From NCBI GenBank assembly GCA_963725415.1, contig CAVRZY010000255.1:1-9325 (forward strand): a stretch of DNA of 9,325 bases, given 5' to 3'. How positions within the stretch are numbered: the first letter of the stretch is position 1; each line of letters begins with the position of its first letter. The DNA is from CAVRZY01 sp963725415. Its GTDB lineage: Bacteria > Acidobacteriota > Terriglobia > Bryobacterales > Bryobacteraceae. The notes under the pieces were generated by a model, which was given only the letters and a program-made list of their open reading frames with translations, had not been told where the DNA came from and ran no database searches. Below are positions 6,405 through 9,325 of the stretch, in pieces. The position numbers and the translations under genes are program-made.

Positions 6405-6866
6405 ATGAGTGTGGAGCAATGTGAACGGCTGCTCGACCAAGCGCTACAAGCGCTCAACGACAGAGATTGGGATTCCTACGGTCGGGTGTTCTCGGAAGCT
6501 CTCGTCACGCAGGCCCCGGGCTTACCGGCGCCGACGAAGGGGCGAGCTGCTCGTGTCCACTGGGTCCAAGACATTATCCAAGCGTTTCCGGACGGCCGCG
6601 TCGAGAAGAAGCAGAGCTTCGGGCAGGGAGATTGGCTCTGTGCGGAACTTGCGTTTGCTGGGACTCACACGGGCCCGCTTCAGGGTCCCGGCGGCAGCGC
6701 TGTCCCGGCCACGAACAGGACGGTGCGATTTCCATATTGTCTGGTCCTGAGGCTCGAAGGCGCAGAGGTCACCGAACTGCACGAGTACTTCGACCAGCTC
6801 GAGCTGCTCACGCAGCTTGGTCTTATGCCTGCCAGCTCGGGCGCTGATCAGGCGCACACCGGTTAA
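6405..6866 (+). CDS. SnoaL-like (NTF2-fold) polyketide-cyclase/ester-cyclase family protein
   Basis: The product is 153 residues. ATG 6405 is preceded by AGGAAGGAG (6386-6394) with a somewhat long 10-base spacing; the frame is open upstream but those codons overlap the PIG-L start and regulatory region. The N-terminal helices (QALQALNDRDWDSYGRVFSE) and the following block (RVHWVQDIIQAFPDG, about residues 47-61) match the SnoaL-like pattern in which a small alpha+beta cone holds a ligand. The C-terminal half has the typical strands PLQGPGG, ATNRTVRFPYCLVLRL and VTELHEYFDQLELLTQLG. SnoaL relatives include polyketide cyclases but most, like this stand-alone gene, have no known substrate, and no polyketide genes are nearby. 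The His/Asp near HEYFDQ could line the cavity. The gene ends 3 bp before the convergent kinase stop. Confidence 0.85.
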   Translation: MSVEQCERLLDQALQALNDRDWDSYGRVFSEALVTQAPGLPAPTKGRAARVHWVQDIIQAFPDGRVEKKQSFGQGDWLCAELAFAGTHTGPLQGPGGSAVPATNRTVRFPYCLVLRLEGAEVTELHEYFDQLELLTQLGLMPASSGADQAHTG

Positions 6867-6869
6867 TCG

Positions 6870-9131
6870 TCAAGGGTGGCGCGCGGCGGTCGTGGTCACA
6901 CCGAGTAGTTGCTCGCCTCCCGCCTCTACAAACGCCCGAACAGCTCCCGTATGACGTTCGAGCGCCCGTTGCAGGATTCGCCTGAACTCGGGGGTCGCCC
7001 GCAACGAATCCAGCCAGGGATCACGCACGAGCGTGGGGTAGCAAAAGAAACCTTCATCGACCGCACGGGCGAGGGTCGCAACGGCCCGGCCGGGCTCAGC
7101 GAGATACGCCAGATGGCGGGCCTGATAAAACAGTTCTTCGGGTCCGTGCGTAATCAGTGCGATGGCCCGCTCGCTGTGCTCAAGGGCGCCGGTGCGGTCG
7201 CCTTCGAGGAGCAAGCGTAACGAAGAGAACAGGTATTGGACGAGTTGGAGTCGGCTTCTGGACTGCGCTGTCTCCTGAGCGAGCTTGAGCGCTTCCGGCT
7301 CCCTGCCCAGCGCAGCCAAAGCTAGCGGACCCATATACCCGCGAACCTCTGGTCCACTGGTCTCCAGCGCCCGAAGATAATCGCCGAGCATGAAGTACGT
7401 GTGGGTCACACTCGTCGGAACGCCGGGATCCAGCCGGCAGGCATGTTCATGAGCCGCGAGCGAGGCTTCCAGCAGGCCACAGAAGCGACAAGCATGGACC
7501 AGACCCGCGAATAGTTCAGGGTCGCTCCTGTTCCCCTTTGCCCGCACCAACAGGCGCACCATCGCATCCTCGGCACGCCCAAGATCCACTTCCAGGTAGG
7601 CGAGCTGGTTGTGGGCAACCGCCAGCTCCGGGTTCAGTTCCAGCGCGCGACCGAGGGCCGCTTCGGCCCGGCTGAAGTTCTCCGGATCGCCGCCGAACTT
7701 TGCGATGACACGGCAAACACGGCCCAGGCGGGCCCAGGCGGGGGCGTAATGCGGGTCCTCTTCCACCGAGCGAGCATAAAGATCACGGGCTACCGAAATA
7801 TTCTCAAGATCGTAGCCCAGTTCGTTGGCCCGAAGGTAGTACTCGTAGGCCGTCGGGCTGGCGGGCACATCGTGACGGAGGACTTTTTGCTCGCGGCCGC
7901 TCAGCGGCAGCGCCAGCGAACCGACGATGCGCCCGACGAGCTGGTCCTGGAGTTGAAAAACGTCGCGCAGGCAGCCCTGTGAGGTCTGCGACCAAACCAG
8001 TGTGCCGCTGGCGGCTTCCGCAAGTTGCGTGCTCACCCGGAGCTGGTCGCCGGAGCGCAGCAGGGTCCCAATTAGCACCAGGTCCACATCTGCCTCGCCG
8101 GCAATCCGCTTCAAATCTGTCTCGCCGGCGTACCGCGCGGCGGCAAGGCTGGAGCGCACAACCAGCAACTCAAGACCTGACAACGACGTCGTGATGGCGT
8201 CGGCCAGACCGAAGGAAAGAAATTCGATTTCCGGATCCGCCCGGAGCAGGCGAAAGGGTAACACGATCAGGCGCTTCACCGGCCGCGCCTGGACCGGCAT
8301 CGAGCTATCGCACCGCGGCAGCAACGCCCGCAGCTCGCGGGTCATGTCTTCGGCCGACGCATAACGGTTTTCCGGCGCCTTCGCCAGCGCGCGCCGGATA
8401 ACCAGGTCAAGAGCCGGGATCGGATCAGGGCCCACCAGGGCCGGCGGCTGCTCATAAACCACGGCATGAAAGGTTTCCAGCGCGGAGGAACCGGCGAATG
8501 CCGTACGGCCGGTGATCATCTCAAACAGAACTGCGCCCACCGCAAACAGATCCGAGCGCGCGTCCACGTTCTTTCCCAACACCTGTTCGGGAGACATGTA
8601 CTGCGGTGTGCCGGCGATCATGCCCGGGTGAGTCAGGGCAGTCAAGGTGCGTTCGGTTTCCTCCGGCGAGACGCAAACCGGTCGGGCCAGCCCGAAGTCC
8701 AGCAGCTTCACCCCGTGTTCGGTCAGGAAAACATTGCCTGGCTTGACGTCCCGATGCACCAGGACCTTAGCATGTAACGACTGTAACGCCGCCAAAGTGC
8801 CTAACGCTATCGGAAGGGCCTCTGCCGGCGAAAGCGCCCCTCGCTGGATTCGCTGGGCGAGCGACTCGCCCTCCAGCAACTCCATGACGATGAAAAGCTC
8901 GTCGCCCTCCTCCAGGATTTCGTAGACCTGACAGATATTCGGATGGCTGACTCTTGCCGCCGCACGCGCCTCGCGCCAGAAGCGGCTGCGAGCGTCCCCC
9001 AGCGCGGCGCTCTTAATCGTCTTGACGGCAACCGGGCGGTCAAGCCGCTCGTCGTGTGCGGCATAGACAACTCCCATGCCGCCCTCACCCAATTTACGAA
9101 CGATCCTGTAATGGCCTACCTGTTCGGGCAC
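6870..9131 (-). CDS. Ser/Thr protein kinase with TolB-like and C-terminal TPR regions
   Basis: The product is 753 residues from GTG 9131, the only start possible after the upstream TGA (9153-9155); AAGGGCGG lies about 10 bases before it. The kinase domain (about 8-271) is complete. It has the Gly loop GEGGMG (15-20), Lys37 in VAVK, Glu54, the catalytic loop HRDVKPGN (126-133), DFG (145-147), an activation segment with several Thr/Ser (155-175), SPE (180-182), Asp194 and Arg256. This is the PknB/Hanks-type set, so the kinase should be active. Residues about 287-410 (from RLIVLPF) resemble the TolB N-terminal/FlgO-like region often linked to adenylate cyclases and kinases, and TPR-like repeats follow to about 690. 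No transmembrane segment is visible, unlike many PknB-type kinases, so it is predicted cytoplasmic. Targets are unknown; the TPR part probably recruits partners. Confidence 0.93.
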   Translation of the reverse strand: MPEQVGHYRIVRKLGEGGMGVVYAAHDERLDRPVAVKTIKSAALGDARSRFWREARAAARVSHPNICQVYEILEEGDELFIVMELLEGESLAQRIQRGALSPAEALPIALGTLAALQSLHAKVLVHRDVKPGNVFLTEHGVKLLDFGLARPVCVSPEETERTLTALTHPGMIAGTPQYMSPEQVLGKNVDARSDLFAVGAVLFEMITGRTAFAGSSALETFHAVVYEQPPALVGPDPIPALDLVIRRALAKAPENRYASAEDMTRELRALLPRCDSSMPVQARPVKRLIVLPFRLLRADPEIEFLSFGLADAITTSLSGLELLVVRSSLAAARYAGETDLKRIAGEADVDLVLIGTLLRSGDQLRVSTQLAEAASGTLVWSQTSQGCLRDVFQLQDQLVGRIVGSLALPLSGREQKVLRHDVPASPTAYEYYLRANELGYDLENISVARDLYARSVEEDPHYAPAWARLGRVCRVIAKFGGDPENFSRAEAALGRALELNPELAVAHNQLAYLEVDLGRAEDAMVRLLVRAKGNRSDPELFAGLVHACRFCGLLEASLAAHEHACRLDPGVPTSVTHTYFMLGDYLRALETSGPEVRGYMGPLALAALGREPEALKLAQETAQSRSRLQLVQYLFSSLRLLLEGDRTGALEHSERAIALITHGPEELFYQARHLAYLAEPGRAVATLARAVDEGFFCYPTLVRDPWLDSLRATPEFRRILQRALERHTGAVRAFVEAGGEQLLGVTTTAARHP

Positions 9132-9186
9132 CTTTGTTGCCGCCCTTGGAGTTCAGCCCCGGAGCACCGGCCGCACCTATTGCGAA

Positions 9187-9215
9187 ACATTACTCCCAAG
9201 TGAATCCGGCGTCAA
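9187..9215 (-). promoter_or_regulatory. Candidate sigma-70 promoter of the kinase gene
   Basis: On the - strand, TTGACG (9215-9210, 5 of 6 to the -35 consensus) is followed after exactly 17 bases by TAATGT (9192-9187, 3 of 6 to the -10 consensus). A start near 9180 would give a leader of about 50 bases ahead of GTG 9131. Confidence 0.4.
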
Positions 9216-9245
9216 GCCCTTTACCCGGTTGCCCTCCCCCAGTTT

Positions 9246-9279
9246 CGTTGGGCGGGCTACGATCTGAGCAGGCCCAACG
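9246..9279. repeat. Inverted repeat with long loop upstream of the kinase gene
   Basis: CGTTGGGC at 9246-9253 is the exact reverse complement of GCCCAACG at 9272-9279, giving an 8-bp stem with an 18-base loop. No T-run follows on either strand, so an intrinsic terminator is unlikely. Otherwise I see no gene in 9216-9325. Confidence 0.35.
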
Positions 9280-9325
9280 GGCTGGCCTTCTCGCAACGAG
9301 CTTGCTATCCGCCTCCCTGAGCGGT

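Noticed and set aside
7721..7740. Perfect tandem duplication of the 10-mer GGCCCAGGCG inside the kinase gene
   Set aside because: The encoded residues (PAWARLGR) are ordinary TPR consensus in the correct frame, so it is a coincidence of GC-rich codons rather than a recent slippage.

Overview
The window is a GC-rich (roughly 60%) bacterial chromosome segment. The gene types suggest an Acidobacteriota-like (Solibacter-type) soil organism: a Ser/Thr kinase fused to TolB-like and TPR regions, FG-GAP/VCBS and TPR membrane-anchored proteins, and a type of integrase-core transposase I associate with that group. This placement is an inference from protein style; no phylogenetic marker is present.

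Left block (about 1-3621, + strand): three closely spaced genes that look like one operon. They are the 3' end of a polytopic membrane protein, a membrane-anchored seven-repeat FG-GAP/VCBS protein (a likely calcium-binding beta-propeller), and a membrane-anchored TPR protein. The likely theme is an envelope assembly in which the propeller and TPR scaffold sit outside the cytoplasmic membrane next to the polytopic protein. The substrate or process is unknown.

Middle block (about 3692-5239): an insertion sequence bounded by a 23-bp imperfect inverted repeat (21 of 23 positions match). It carries an apparently intact DDE transposase on the - strand and, between the transposase and the left end, a second small - strand reading frame (about 94 aa) that looks like a genuine conserved-type protein. 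A tRNA-Asp(GUC) gene with encoded CCA lies 95 bp beyond the right end, also on the - strand.

Right block (about 5498-9325): a PIG-L/LmbE-type deacetylase (-) and a SnoaL-like NTF2-fold protein (+) diverge from a 109-bp intergenic region holding a perfect 13-bp palindrome. A soluble Ser/Thr kinase-TolB-TPR protein (-) converges on the SnoaL-like gene with only 3 bp between the stop codons. A plausible sigma-70 promoter precedes the kinase. The final ~110 bases hold no gene I can support, only one long-looped inverted repeat.

I see no CRISPR array, no phage genes and no clear undescribed multi-gene defence system. The strongest candidates for something new are the accessory small gene inside the insertion sequence and the membrane/propeller/TPR operon.
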